Source: Owenweeksia sp.
GTDB lineage: Bacteria > Bacteroidota > Bacteroidia > Flavobacteriales > Schleiferiaceae
Assembly (NCBI GenBank): GCA_028277105.1
Contig: JANQHO010000008.1
Coordinates: forward strand, 17,306-81,305
Length of the DNA: 64,000 nt
Direction of reading: 5' to 3'
Shown: in pieces, positions 54,531 through 62,652 of the stretch
Position numbering within the stretch: position 1 is the stretch's first letter
How the letters are laid out: the number at the start of each line of letters is the position of its first letter
Translations under genes and position numbers: made by a program
The notes under the pieces: model-generated
Told to the model about the DNA's origin: nothing
Database searches by the model: none
The model's input: only the letters and a program-made list of their open reading frames with translations

Positions 54531-55199
54531 ATGATCACCAAAAGCTATACTGCCTTTTTTAAGGAATTGGCAGCTAATAATCACAAAGACTGGTTTCAGG
54601 AAAATAAGAAGCGCTACGAAGAAGATGTAAAAAAACCGTTTACTGCCTTAGTGGAAAACCTGCTCAGTGAATTGAGTAAAAAAGACGGCCGCATCAGCCA
54701 GATCAAAGCCTCTCAAACCCTTTTTCGCATTAACCGCGATATCCGTTTTTCTAAAGACAAAACACCATACAACACGGTTATGAAAGCCAGCATTTCTGCC
54801 GGAGGTAAAAAATCGGAGATGCCTGGTTTTTATTTAGGCATTGATGCCGAAAGCGTACATCTGGGTGGTGGGCTTTACAATATTGCCACACCAAATTTAA
54901 AGAAGATAAGGTCTTTCCTTTTGCAGCATTGTGAGGAGTTTTCAGCCATAGCTGAGTCTGCCTCTTTCAAAAATAAATTGGGTAGTATTAAGGGTGAACA
55001 GGCCAAAAGGATAGACAAAGAATTTATGGCAACTGCCGGTGATTGTCCCTACCTCTTCAATAAACAGTTTTATGCTATGGCCAATATTGATATAAATGAT
55101 TTCCTAAAACTGGACAACAATGCTCAGACCGGTATTATCCTGGAATATTTTGATGAGATAGAACCGGTAAACCAATTCCTGGAAAAAGCCATGAGCTAG
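54531..55199 (+). CDS. DUF2461 (TIGR02453) family protein
   Basis: The 222-residue product shows the family pattern: FFKELAANNHKDWFQENKKRYE at the start, then LFRINRDIRFSKDKTPYNT, GFYLGIDAESVHLGGGLY and a C-terminal FYAMANIDINDFL segment (quoted in part). The family is widespread and uncharacterised. It lies 4 bases after the TfoX-like gene and is probably co-transcribed with it. Confidence 0.9.
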   Translation: MITKSYTAFFKELAANNHKDWFQENKKRYEEDVKKPFTALVENLLSELSKKDGRISQIKASQTLFRINRDIRFSKDKTPYNTVMKASISAGGKKSEMPGFYLGIDAESVHLGGGLYNIATPNLKKIRSFLLQHCEEFSAIAESASFKNKLGSIKGEQAKRIDKEFMATAGDCPYLFNKQFYAMANIDINDFLKLDNNAQTGIILEYFDEIEPVNQFLEKAMS

Positions 55200-55242
55200 A
55201 TTATAACTACTTTTAAGCTCCCAAATCAAAACCTGTTTAGCT

Positions 55243-55701
55243 ATGAAGTACACGAACGAAATCGCGGTTGACCTCCCTTTGAAACGCACCGTGGAGCTTT
55301 TTGACAATCCCGATAATATGAAATACTGGATGCCCGGTTTGTTGAGCTTTGAAACCTATGAAGGCAAAGCCGGAAAGCCGGGAGCCAAATCGAAACTGCG
55401 CTTCAAAATGGGTAAAAGGGAAATGGAAATGATCGAAACGATTGAAGAGAGCAACTTCCCGGAAAATTTTGTCGGTACTTATGAAGCTCCAGGGGTATGG
55501 AACCGCCAGGTAAACCGCTTTGAAGCCATAGATGAAAACACTACTCGTTACATCTCGGAAAGTGAATTCAAATTCCAAACCTTATCTATGAAAATTTTCG
55601 GCTGGTTAATGCCGGGTGCTTTTAAAAAACAATCGCAGAAATACCTGGAACACTTTAAAGACTTTGCCGAAAACGCTGAGGAGAGAATGGCCGCTGAATG
55701 A
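55243..55701 (+). CDS. SRPBCC (START-like) family protein
   Basis: The 152-residue product has the helix-grip fold of polyketide-cyclase-like proteins: YTNEIAVDLPLKRTVELFDNPDNMKYW, VGTYEAPGVWNRQVNRFE, TRYISESEFKF and a long C-terminal helix (quoted in part). These proteins bind small hydrophobic ligands; the ligand here is unknown. Its stop overlaps the methyltransferase start by four bases (ATGA). Confidence 0.88.
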   Translation: MKYTNEIAVDLPLKRTVELFDNPDNMKYWMPGLLSFETYEGKAGKPGAKSKLRFKMGKREMEMIETIEESNFPENFVGTYEAPGVWNRQVNRFEAIDENTTRYISESEFKFQTLSMKIFGWLMPGAFKKQSQKYLEHFKDFAENAEERMAAE

Positions 55702-56402
55702 AGCAGGAAGAAGTAAAGGACTTTTACGACCAGTATACGGCCCAACAGCAAAAAACCGGCATTAACGAAAGAATGCTGAGCCTGCTGAGACGGATGAAAA
55801 GGTACGGCCTGAACAGCCAGTCTCGCGTGCTGGAATTGGGCTGCGGTATCGGTTCCATTACCCGCCTGATCAGCAAAACCGTAAAAAAAGGGATTATTGA
55901 AGCGGTGGATCTCAGCCCCAGATCTATCGAGTTGCTCAAAGCCCGTTTATCGAACAAAAATATCACTGCCGTTGCCGGAGACATAACTACTTATCAGCCT
56001 CAGAATGAGAATTTTGACTTCGTTACCCTTTTTGACGTGCTGGAACACATACCCCTGGAGCAACACGCTCAGCTCTTTGCCAACCTTTCTCAAATAATGA
56101 CGGATGAAAGCCTTTTACTGATCAACACTCCCAGCCCGCAGCATATTGAATACGATCAAAAACACCATCCCGAAAAACTCCAGATCATCGACCAGCCCGT
56201 TTACCTGCACGAGCTGATGCCTCACCTTAGCTCTAACGGGCTCTTTCTGCGTTTTTTTGAGTTATACAGCATTTGGACCGTAGATGATTACCAGTTTGTG
56301 CTGATCAGCAAAAGACAGGAGTTTACCAATCAATCACTAAGCGAACAAAGAGGTTTGTGGGGTAAAATAGCTCATAGAATTAAACTGAGTTTGGCCAGAT
56401 GA
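55698..56402 (+). CDS. Class I SAM-dependent methyltransferase
   Basis: The 234-residue product has the SAM-binding motif VLELGCGIGSITRLI (about 46-60), the acidic loop IEAVDLSPRSIELLK and FDFVTLFDVLEHIP before strand 4. The C-terminal part resembles small-molecule methyltransferases. The substrate is unknown. It is coupled by 4-base overlaps to the SRPBCC gene before it and to the pentapeptide-repeat gene after it. Confidence 0.9.
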   Translation: MKQEEVKDFYDQYTAQQQKTGINERMLSLLRRMKRYGLNSQSRVLELGCGIGSITRLISKTVKKGIIEAVDLSPRSIELLKARLSNKNITAVAGDITTYQPQNENFDFVTLFDVLEHIPLEQHAQLFANLSQIMTDESLLLINTPSPQHIEYDQKHHPEKLQIIDQPVYLHELMPHLSSNGLFLRFFELYSIWTVDDYQFVLISKRQEFTNQSLSEQRGLWGKIAHRIKLSLAR

Positions 56403-56974
56403 CCGGAACCTATACCGAAGGAGAGTCCTTACGGGGAAAAGACTTCTCTACCAAACCTTTAAGCAGGGTAGATTACGAAGACTGCCTCTTTCTGAATTGC
56501 AATTTCGCCAATACCGATCTATCGCACAGCACTTTTGTGGAATGTGAATTTGTAGATTGCGACCTCAGTACGGTAAAACTGGTCAATACGGCTTTCAGGG
56601 AAGTGAGATTTAAAAGCTGTAAGCTGTTAGGCCTTCATTTTGAAAACTGCAATGACTTTCTGTTTGCCGTGAACTTTGAAGCCTGTCAGCTCAACCTGTC
56701 TTCTTTTTATCAAAGATCGCTGAAAGACACACTCTTTAAAGATTGTAGCCTGCAGGAAACAGACTTTACGGAAGCGGATTTGAGCAACGCAAATCTCAAT
56801 AATTGTAATCTTAAGGGGGCTATATTTGAAAACACTGTACTGGAAAAAGCCGATCTCAGAACTTCTTATCATTATTCGATAGATCCGGACATTAACAAGA
56901 TTACTAAAGCTAAATTCTCTTTACAGGGTTTGCGCGGACTACTGGACAAATACGATATCATAATTGAAGCCTGA
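56399..56974 (+). CDS. Pentapeptide-repeat protein (Qnr/McbG-like)
   Basis: The 191-residue product is almost wholly made of A/C-D/N-L/F-x-x repeats (FLNCNFANTDLSHSTFVECEF, quoted in part; TDFTEADLSNANLNNCNL), which fold into a right-handed square helix that mimics DNA. It ends with the SIDPDINKITKAKFSLQG...LDKYDIIIE tail found in chromosomal members of this family. Qnr and McbG relatives shield DNA gyrase from inhibitors, but many family members have no known target. It overlaps the methyltransferase by four bases. Confidence 0.9.
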   Translation: MTGTYTEGESLRGKDFSTKPLSRVDYEDCLFLNCNFANTDLSHSTFVECEFVDCDLSTVKLVNTAFREVRFKSCKLLGLHFENCNDFLFAVNFEACQLNLSSFYQRSLKDTLFKDCSLQETDFTEADLSNANLNNCNLKGAIFENTVLEKADLRTSYHYSIDPDINKITKAKFSLQGLRGLLDKYDIIIEA

Positions 56975-56978
56975 GAAA

Positions 56979-57149
56979 ATGATGGCTTATTTCCTTTTAT
57001 TGGCGGCTTTGGTAGCCCTGGCTTTTCTGATTTGTTCCCTCACTCATCTGAACAAACTCAATATTGAAATTCCCCACCCCCGGGTAATCGTTGAATTTGT
57101 TTTATTTCTGATATTTATGGTTATAAGTTTGATAGTGTTGAACAAATAA
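56979..57149 (+). CDS. Small two-helix membrane protein
   Basis: The 56-residue product starts at the ATG at 56979, rather than the TTG at 56964 inside the previous gene. It has two hydrophobic helices (about 3-22 and 35-54) separated by a short polar loop with HPRVIVEF. No family is recognised. It begins 4 bases after the pentapeptide-repeat stop and is likely part of the same transcript. Confidence 0.6.
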   Translation: MMAYFLLLAALVALAFLICSLTHLNKLNIEIPHPRVIVEFVLFLIFMVISLIVLNK

Positions 57150-57198
57150 GATCAGCTCAAGCCACAAAAAATTATCTTCACCTGTTAATTAAGACCTT

Positions 57199-57801
57199 TT
57201 GGAATTAAAAGACGGCATCATAGCTTTCCATGCTTCCGGCAGGACTGAATGGCGACAATGGCTGAAAGAAAATCACCGTTCAGCCAGATCCGTTTGGCTG
57301 ATCATTTACCATAAAGACAGCACTAATCCCAGCGTTTACTACGATGAGGTGGTAGACGAGGCCCTTTGTTTTGGCTGGATAGACAGCAAGCCCAATAAAA
57401 GGGATAAAGAAAGCTACTACCAGTTTTTCGCCCAACGCAATCCCAAAAGCAACTGGAGCAAAGTGAATAAAGAAAAAGTGGAGAAACTGCTGGCTGCCGG
57501 ATTAATGGCTCCTGCCGGTTTGGAAATGATCAAAACGGCTAAACAAAATGGCACCTGGAATGCCCTGGATGAAGTGGAGAACCTTATCGTACCGCCTGAT
57601 CTTCAGGAAGCTTTTGATCAAAACCCTGTGGCCTTTGAGTTTTGGGAAAAATTTCCTCCTTCTTCAAAACGAGGCATTCTGGAATGGATCTTTAACGCCA
57701 AAAAGGCCGGAACCAGAAAAAAGAGAATTGACGAAACGGTAAGCCTGGCATCTGAAAACATCAGGGCCAATCATTACCGGCAACCTAAAGGCAAAAAATA
57801 A
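57199..57801 (+). CDS. YdeI/OmdA-family protein
   Basis: The 200-residue product matches the YdeI/OmpD-associated (bacteriocin-protection) family: FHASGRTEWRQWLKENH, VWLIIYHKDSTNPSVYYDEVVDEALCFGWIDSKPNKRD and YYQFFAQRNPKSNWSKVNKEKV (quoted in part). The start is TTG at 57199, because an in-frame stop at 57190 lies just before it and no ATG follows until residue 98. The function is not settled. Confidence 0.88.
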   Translation: MELKDGIIAFHASGRTEWRQWLKENHRSARSVWLIIYHKDSTNPSVYYDEVVDEALCFGWIDSKPNKRDKESYYQFFAQRNPKSNWSKVNKEKVEKLLAAGLMAPAGLEMIKTAKQNGTWNALDEVENLIVPPDLQEAFDQNPVAFEFWEKFPPSSKRGILEWIFNAKKAGTRKKRIDETVSLASENIRANHYRQPKGKK

Positions 57802-57852
57802 GAAAAGCAATTACCTTACATTTACAAGGAGATAAATCAACACCCGGATTTT

Positions 57853-58446
57853 ATGAGTAAACTTTTCTACTCCTTCTTACCTTTTATCATGCTGGGCTGT
57901 ACCATAGACCGCTCTATGACGGTTGTTTCAGGGGAAGAGGAACGTATTCTCGATCAATTTAAAGCACTTGATCCCGGTTCAATGCTACAGATTACCCAAG
58001 ATGATGAAAAGGGCAAAAAGCTTACCCTCTGCCTCACTTTTGTAGGCAAGAACAGTAAAGAAGTCTTAACCAACCGGAAAGTTCATTTCTATCATACTGA
58101 CAGCAAGGGAGAATACCGGCCTTCCGACCCCAGTGACGAAACCACCGCCCGTTTAAACGGCTCCGCCACTACTGACGCCAAAGGCAGGATTTACGTGAAG
58201 ACCCTACTCCCGGGGGACTATGGTAGTTCCAGCGACAACCGGCATATCCATACCACCTTCTTTGGTGCCCATCCGGAGGCTTATGACATCCATTTTAAAC
58301 AATACACCGGTTTTATGGGCAAACGCTTCATCCGCAGAAGCGACCAGCATTTTCTGGCCGATCTTAAAGAACTGGATAACAATACGCTTATTAGCTTTCT
58401 GACCATAGAGGTAAAATCCCCCCAGGGAAAAGCTATCCAACCTTAA
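57853..58446 (+). CDS. Intradiol-dioxygenase-like lipoprotein
   Basis: The 197-residue product has a lipobox IMLGC (Cys16) and a beta-sandwich resembling the intradiol ring-cleavage dioxygenases. The motifs are VHFYHTDSKGEY (Tyr88), TDAKGRIYVKTLLPGDY (Tyr123) and RHIHTTFF (His131 and His133). These could supply the two Tyr and two His iron ligands of that family. Export and lipidation are unusual for catechol enzymes, so a different substrate is likely. The AraC regulator gene follows after 7 bases and may share its transcript. Confidence 0.78.
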   Translation: MSKLFYSFLPFIMLGCTIDRSMTVVSGEEERILDQFKALDPGSMLQITQDDEKGKKLTLCLTFVGKNSKEVLTNRKVHFYHTDSKGEYRPSDPSDETTARLNGSATTDAKGRIYVKTLLPGDYGSSSDNRHIHTTFFGAHPEAYDIHFKQYTGFMGKRFIRRSDQHFLADLKELDNNTLISFLTIEVKSPQGKAIQP

Positions 58447-58453
58447 ATCCATT

Positions 58454-59257
58454 ATGAATCTTCGAGAGCTGTACATACCTGTTCAACCAACTGTAAAGCC
58501 TCTCGACAGCCAGGTTCTTTACCGGGAATTACCACCCCATTCCGCCCTCCTCAACACTATCTATTGCTACTGGCAACTCAAAAGCCGGAAGCCGTTAAGC
58601 GAACCTTTTATGTACCGGGTAGTTTCAGACGGCTGCATTGATATTTTCTTTGAGCTCGATCAGCCGCAGCACAACTTCATCATGGGTTTTTCAGAAAAGT
58701 ACACCGAATTTCCCCTGAGTAATTCTTTCCATTACATCGGTATCCGCTTTTTACCGGCAGCCTTCCCTCTTCTATCTGGTATTGATGCTTCGGAACTGAC
58801 CAATCGCTACGAGCACCTGAAAGACGTGCTTCCCTCTACCTCTCATTTTATCACCGATCATTTCGGCTTTGATATATCCCTGGAAGAAACCAGAAATAAA
58901 CTGGATGAGCATTTTCTGGGCTTTTGGAGCAAAACCGGCCTGCGAATGGACAAACGCCTCTATCACGCTTTAAAGATCATTGTAGAAAATTCGGGAACCA
59001 TCAATATTGAAACCGGTCTCGATATCGGGATCAGCCCCCGCCAATTGCGTAGGCTCTTTAAATTTTACGTGGGAGATACCGCTAAAACCTTCAGCAAAGT
59101 AGTGCGTTTCCAGCACATCCTCCGTGCTAAACCCTCCGTTCAGAGCCTGCGTGAAAACAAGCTTTTTTACGACATTGGTTATTACGATCAATCGCACTTT
59201 ATCAAGGATTTCAAAAACTTTTACGGCACCACACCCAACCAGGCTTTCAAGGATTAG
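58454..59257 (+). CDS. AraC-family transcriptional regulator
   Basis: The 267-residue product has an N-terminal domain of the DUF6597 type (YCYWQLKSRKPLSEPFMYRVVSDGCIDIFFEL, quoted in part) and a C-terminal AraC helix-turn-helix pair (about 185-265; TGLDIGISPRQLRRLFKFYVG and LFYDIGYYDQSHFIKDFKNFYG, quoted in part). It probably regulates nearby genes in response to an unknown small molecule. It begins 7 bases after the dioxygenase-like lipoprotein and is followed by a VOC gene 70 bases later. Confidence 0.9.
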   Translation: MNLRELYIPVQPTVKPLDSQVLYRELPPHSALLNTIYCYWQLKSRKPLSEPFMYRVVSDGCIDIFFELDQPQHNFIMGFSEKYTEFPLSNSFHYIGIRFLPAAFPLLSGIDASELTNRYEHLKDVLPSTSHFITDHFGFDISLEETRNKLDEHFLGFWSKTGLRMDKRLYHALKIIVENSGTINIETGLDIGISPRQLRRLFKFYVGDTAKTFSKVVRFQHILRAKPSVQSLRENKLFYDIGYYDQSHFIKDFKNFYGTTPNQAFKD

Positions 59258-59327
59258 ATTTCGTCCGTTTTTTACAATCCTTTCTTTCGTCTGCAACCCA
59301 ATTTTGCATCATCTAAATTTTATATAG

Positions 59328-59795
59328 ATGAGATCAACCATCACTTTTATTATCACTATTTGCCTTTCGGCTAATGCTTTTGCACAATCAAGTTCAACCC
59401 CAAAACATCAAAACACCATGAAGTTAAACGCAGGCGTTATTACCACCAGGCTGGCAGAAAGCAAAGCCTTTTACACCGAAAAGCTGGGCTTTGGCGTAAC
59501 TTTTGAAAACGACTTTTACCTCTTACTGCACACCTCCAACCGGCAGGCAGCGATCAGCTTTTTGCTGCCCGATCACCCCAGTCAGCAAGCCTTTTTTCAC
59601 AAAGCTTTTCAGGGCCAGGGAATGTATCTAACCATAGAAGTAGAAGACGTAGACCGGCTTTACCGGGAGCTGAAGGAAAAAGGAGTGGAGATAAAAATAG
59701 AGCTGAGGGATGAACCCTGGGGCGATCGCCACTTTGCCATTGAAGATCCCAATGGTATCGGTATCGACCTGGTAAAATACACCCCAAAACCCTAG
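59328..59795 (+). CDS. VOC-family (glyoxalase-like) protein with signal peptide
   Basis: The 155-residue product has an apparent Sec signal (about 1-20, SANAFAQ) followed by a vicinal-oxygen-chelate domain (LNAGVITTRLAESKAFYTEKLGFGVTFEN; ISFLLPDHPSQQAFFHK; LRDEPWGDRHFAIEDPNGIGIDLVKY, quoted in part). VOC proteins are normally cytoplasmic, so the signal is unusual. A second ATG at 59418 (residue 31) would give a plain cytoplasmic form. The substrate is unknown. It ends 4 bases before the TfoX C-domain gene. Confidence 0.85.
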   Translation: MRSTITFIITICLSANAFAQSSSTPKHQNTMKLNAGVITTRLAESKAFYTEKLGFGVTFENDFYLLLHTSNRQAAISFLLPDHPSQQAFFHKAFQGQGMYLTIEVEDVDRLYRELKEKGVEIKIELRDEPWGDRHFAIEDPNGIGIDLVKYTPKP

Positions 59796-59799
59796 CCCG

Positions 59800-60057
59800 A
59801 TGACTAATGATCTGAAAAATGCCAGGAATATAGGCCCTACCGTAGAGAGGCACCTTAACCAGATAGGTGTCTTCTCTCTTTCCGATCTGGCAGAAATAGG
59901 TCCGGTGGAAGCTTACAAACGTATTGGTGAGCTCCAGCCCGGCAAAACCTTTCCCGTATGCTATTACCTCTATTCGCTGCAGGGCGCTTTGCTCGATGTA
60001 CACTGGAATGATCTGCCCGGAAACATAAAAGAGGACTTGAAAAACCGTATTAAATAA
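59800..60057 (+). CDS. TfoX C-terminal-domain protein
   Basis: The 85-residue product consists of the TfoX/Sxy C-terminal domain alone: LKNARNIGPTVERHLNQIGVFSLSDLAEIGPVEAYKRI, then YYLYSLQGALLDVHW (quoted in part), a helix-hairpin-helix-type fold. Full-length TfoX joins this domain to an N-terminal one, found separately at 42545-42880 in this window. The role is unknown. It lies 4 bases after the VOC gene and 28 bases before a GNAT gene. Confidence 0.88.
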   Translation: MTNDLKNARNIGPTVERHLNQIGVFSLSDLAEIGPVEAYKRIGELQPGKTFPVCYYLYSLQGALLDVHWNDLPGNIKEDLKNRIK

Positions 60058-60085
60058 AAGCAGTTCAATTTTGTAAATTGTCCCG

Positions 60086-60589
60086 GTGCCTCTCTTTGAA
60101 ACTCCAAGATTAACCATTGACCAGGCAAAATTGAAGGATGCCGCCTTTTTTTATAAGCTTTTGAACAGCCCAAACTGGATAAAGCACATAGGAGATCGCC
60201 ATATCAAAAACCTGGCAGATGCCGAAAAATACATACAGCAATCCCTTATGGCCAGTTACAACCAAAATGGTTTTGGTTTGTATAAGGTCAGCCTTAAAAA
60301 AGGAAATATAGCTGTAGGCATTTGCGGTTTGCTCAAACGCTCTTACTTACAGCATCCCGATATCGGTTTTGCCATTTTACCGGAATACGAAAGCCGGGGA
60401 CTGACCTTTGAAGCTGCCCGGGCTACGCTGCTATACGCAAAAACCAAACTGGAACTACAAAAGATACTGGCCATTACTGACGAGGATAACAGAGCTTCAC
60501 AAAATCTCCTGAAAAAACTGGGGATGAAGTACGTTCAAAACGTAAAAGAAAGTGAGAAGCAAACCAAACTCTTACTCTTCTCCAACTAG
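60086..60589 (+). CDS. GNAT-family N-acetyltransferase
   Basis: The 167-residue product resembles RimJ/RimL-type acetyltransferases: PLFETPRLTIDQAKLKDAAFFYKLLN, IAVGICGLLKRSYLQHPDIGFAILPEYESRGLTFEA and ILAITDEDNRASQNLLKKLGM (quoted in part), the last two forming the acetyl-CoA site. The start is GTG at 60086. The substrate, whether a protein N-terminus or a small molecule, cannot be told. Confidence 0.9.
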   Translation: MPLFETPRLTIDQAKLKDAAFFYKLLNSPNWIKHIGDRHIKNLADAEKYIQQSLMASYNQNGFGLYKVSLKKGNIAVGICGLLKRSYLQHPDIGFAILPEYESRGLTFEAARATLLYAKTKLELQKILAITDEDNRASQNLLKKLGMKYVQNVKESEKQTKLLLFSN

Positions 60590-60629
60590 ACTTATATAAT
60601 CTACAGCCTGTAATCACCGTTTCATTTAT

Positions 60630-61205
60630 ATGAAAAAGAGCTTTTCTATCTTATACTTCTTTTTGATTACAAGCTTCAGCTTTGGTCAAACTTTTCAGGA
60701 CAGTTTGTGCCAGGCTGCCCTTTCGCTTACAGAGCAGGATGTTACTTACGATCCAGCTTATTATATTATTGATTACCCTAATGGCGACATTCCATCAGAC
60801 AGAGGTGTTTGTACCGATGTGATCATCCGGGCTTACCGCAAAATGGGTATAGATCTGCAAAAGGAAGTACACGAAGACATGAAGAGTAACTTTGAGCTCT
60901 ATCCGAAAATCTGGGGCTTAAGTAAGCCTAACCCCAACATAGATCACAGACGCGTACCCAACCTGATGACCTTTTTTAAAAGGCAAGCTACCGTTAAAAA
61001 CAACTCACAAAAAGCCGAAGATTATCGGCCGGGCGACATTGTTTGCTGGAACCTTTGGGGTGGTGTAAACCACATTGGAATTGTAGTAAATAAAAAATCG
61101 AAAGACTGCAAGCGCTACCTTATTGTCCACAATATAGGAGGCGGGCAGGTGCTGGAGGATTGTCTCTTTAATTACAAGATTATCGGACATTACCGCTATC
61201 CATAA
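60630..61205 (+). CDS. DUF1287 exported protein
   Basis: The 191-residue product has a signal peptide (about 1-20, FSFGQ) and a DUF1287 domain: DRGVCTDVIIRAYRKMGIDLQ with Cys61, HRRVPNLMTFF, and YRPGDIVCWNLWGGVNHIGIVV with a His near residue 150. The fold is related to NlpC/P60 and amidase peptidases, with Cys61 and the His as a likely catalytic pair, so a wall-peptide role is plausible but not shown. Confidence 0.88.
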   Translation: MKKSFSILYFFLITSFSFGQTFQDSLCQAALSLTEQDVTYDPAYYIIDYPNGDIPSDRGVCTDVIIRAYRKMGIDLQKEVHEDMKSNFELYPKIWGLSKPNPNIDHRRVPNLMTFFKRQATVKNNSQKAEDYRPGDIVCWNLWGGVNHIGIVVNKKSKDCKRYLIVHNIGGGQVLEDCLFNYKIIGHYRYP

Positions 61206-61237
61206 AAACCCTTTAGCGTCATTTCTGTTAGTTCAGC

Positions 61238-61525
61238 ATGAAGTTGATTGAACAGTATAATCTCCGAGAAGAAGATATAGACCGCATCATCAGCATGGCC
61301 TGGGAAGACCGCACCCCTTTTGAAGCCATTGAATACCAGTTTAGCCTGCCGGAAAGCGAGGTCATTAAGCTAATGAAAAGCCAGATGCACCTGAAAAACT
61401 GGAAAAAATGGCGTGCCCGGGTGCAGGGGTGCAAGACCAAGCATCGTAAATTAAGAGATAAGGGTATTTTGCGCTTTAAGTCCAAAGCTCAAAAAGAGAT
61501 CAGCGGCAACCGGATTTCCAAATAG
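61238..61525 (+). CDS. TIGR03643-family protein
   Basis: The 95-residue product has the pattern of the TIGR03643 family: REEDIDRIISMAWEDRTPFEAIEYQFSLPESEVIKLMK and LKNWKKWRARVQGCKTKH (quoted in part), with a basic C-terminus. The first half looks like a helix-turn-helix. The function is unknown; nucleic acid binding is possible. Confidence 0.88.
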   Translation: MKLIEQYNLREEDIDRIISMAWEDRTPFEAIEYQFSLPESEVIKLMKSQMHLKNWKKWRARVQGCKTKHRKLRDKGILRFKSKAQKEISGNRISK

Positions 61526-61540
61526 AAATAGACAATTTTA

Positions 61541-61548
61541 TAGATTTG
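61541..61548 (+). promoter_or_regulatory. Candidate -7 box before the STAS-like gene
   Basis: TAGATTTG matches TAnnTTTG and lies 30 bases before the ATG at 61578. TTTC 22 bases upstream is a poor -33 match. Confidence 0.3.
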
Positions 61549-61577
61549 GTGATTGGCAACTTACTTTTTTCGGATGT

Positions 61578-61955
61578 ATGAAATGGACCACTGAATCCAT
61601 GCTTGTGGAATTAAATGAAAGCGGGCTGCTGATCATTGCACCGCCTGACAATTTTAAGGGACCGGAAACGCTAAAACACGCTGAGGAAAATATAGCCTTG
61701 TTTCGCAAAGCAATGAGTGATAAAGTAAAGGGAATAATGGCCTTTTTGCCTCCTCATTACGTCAATACAGCTGCCACCCGCTATTATCGGAATAATGCCC
61801 CCAACGTGCCTATTGCGCTGATCGGTGATTCTTTCTTCAAGAAAATGATCGGAAATTTTCTATTGAAAATAATCAATACTAAAAGGCCTGTGAAGCTTTT
61901 TACAGATGAGCCGGAAGCCTGGGAATGGCTGAAAGAAGAGGTGACATCTCAATAA
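61578..61955 (+). CDS. STAS/SpoIIAA-like fold protein
   Basis: The 125-residue product has the alternating strand-helix layout of SpoIIAA/STAS-type proteins (VELNESGLLIIAPPDNFKGPETL; VKGIMAFLPPHYVNTAATRYY; IALIGDSFFKKMIGNFLLKI, quoted in part). I place it there by pattern only. The role is unknown. It stands alone on the plus strand. Confidence 0.6.
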   Translation: MKWTTESMLVELNESGLLIIAPPDNFKGPETLKHAEENIALFRKAMSDKVKGIMAFLPPHYVNTAATRYYRNNAPNVPIALIGDSFFKKMIGNFLLKIINTKRPVKLFTDEPEAWEWLKEEVTSQ

Positions 61956-62029
61956 AATATTGATCCGTTAAAGGCGTTTTTTCAAGTGTAATTGACATTT
62001 GCCAATAATCAATTCTAAACCTTTTTATT

Positions 62030-62476
62030 ATGAAGCACCTTACCCTCCTTCTCATCCTTGTTACAATGACTGCATTAAGCTCTTCTTTCACCCCTGAAGG
62101 CAATACTACCCGGATAAATATTACGATTACGGGTTTTGAAAGCAATAAAGGACAGGCATTGGTAAGAGTTTATAAAAGTGCTGAGGGCTTTCCTCAAAAA
62201 GGTGAAAAAGCCATTAAAATACTGACCGCTGTCATCAAAGAGAAAACCAGCTCCCTGCAAATAACTGATCTGCCTCCCGGAACCTATGCCATAGCCGCCA
62301 GCCATGATATCAATAAAAACAAAGAGATCGACAGAAACTGGGTGGGTTTTCCCAAAGAACCCGTTGGTATGAGTAATTATCCCAAAATGGCAAAACCCAA
62401 TTTTGAAAAGGCTAAATTCACCCTTGAAGCCAACGAAACCAAAAATATTGAGATCAAGGTCAACACTATCTTTTAA
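62030..62476 (+). CDS. Exported DUF2141 protein
   Basis: The 148-residue product has a signal peptide (about 1-22) and a DUF2141 domain: ITGFESNKGQALVRVYKSAEGFPQKGEKAIK, LPPGTYAIAASHDINKNKEID and GMSNYPKMAKPNFEKAKFTL (quoted in part). These small beta-sandwich proteins are common in Bacteroidota and Proteobacteria, and their function is unknown. Confidence 0.9.
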   Translation: MKHLTLLLILVTMTALSSSFTPEGNTTRINITITGFESNKGQALVRVYKSAEGFPQKGEKAIKILTAVIKEKTSSLQITDLPPGTYAIAASHDINKNKEIDRNWVGFPKEPVGMSNYPKMAKPNFEKAKFTLEANETKNIEIKVNTIF

Positions 62477-62652
62477 ACCGCTTCATCATCTGAATTCATA
62501 CAGATGAAATTTCGGCTTAAGGGAATTATAACCAGTCATGATCTATATACTACCTACCGAAGAAATTGCAGGGGTACTCCTTGTCATGTTTTTTGATAAA
62601 CAAATCAACCCTGTTTCCGTAAATTCACCCCTACATCAAAAAGCAAAAAGAA

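Noticed and set aside
62486..62507. Inverted repeat TCATCTG/CAGATGA after the DUF2141 gene
   Set aside because: The 7-base stem is followed by AATTTCGG rather than a T-run, so it is not a convincing terminator.
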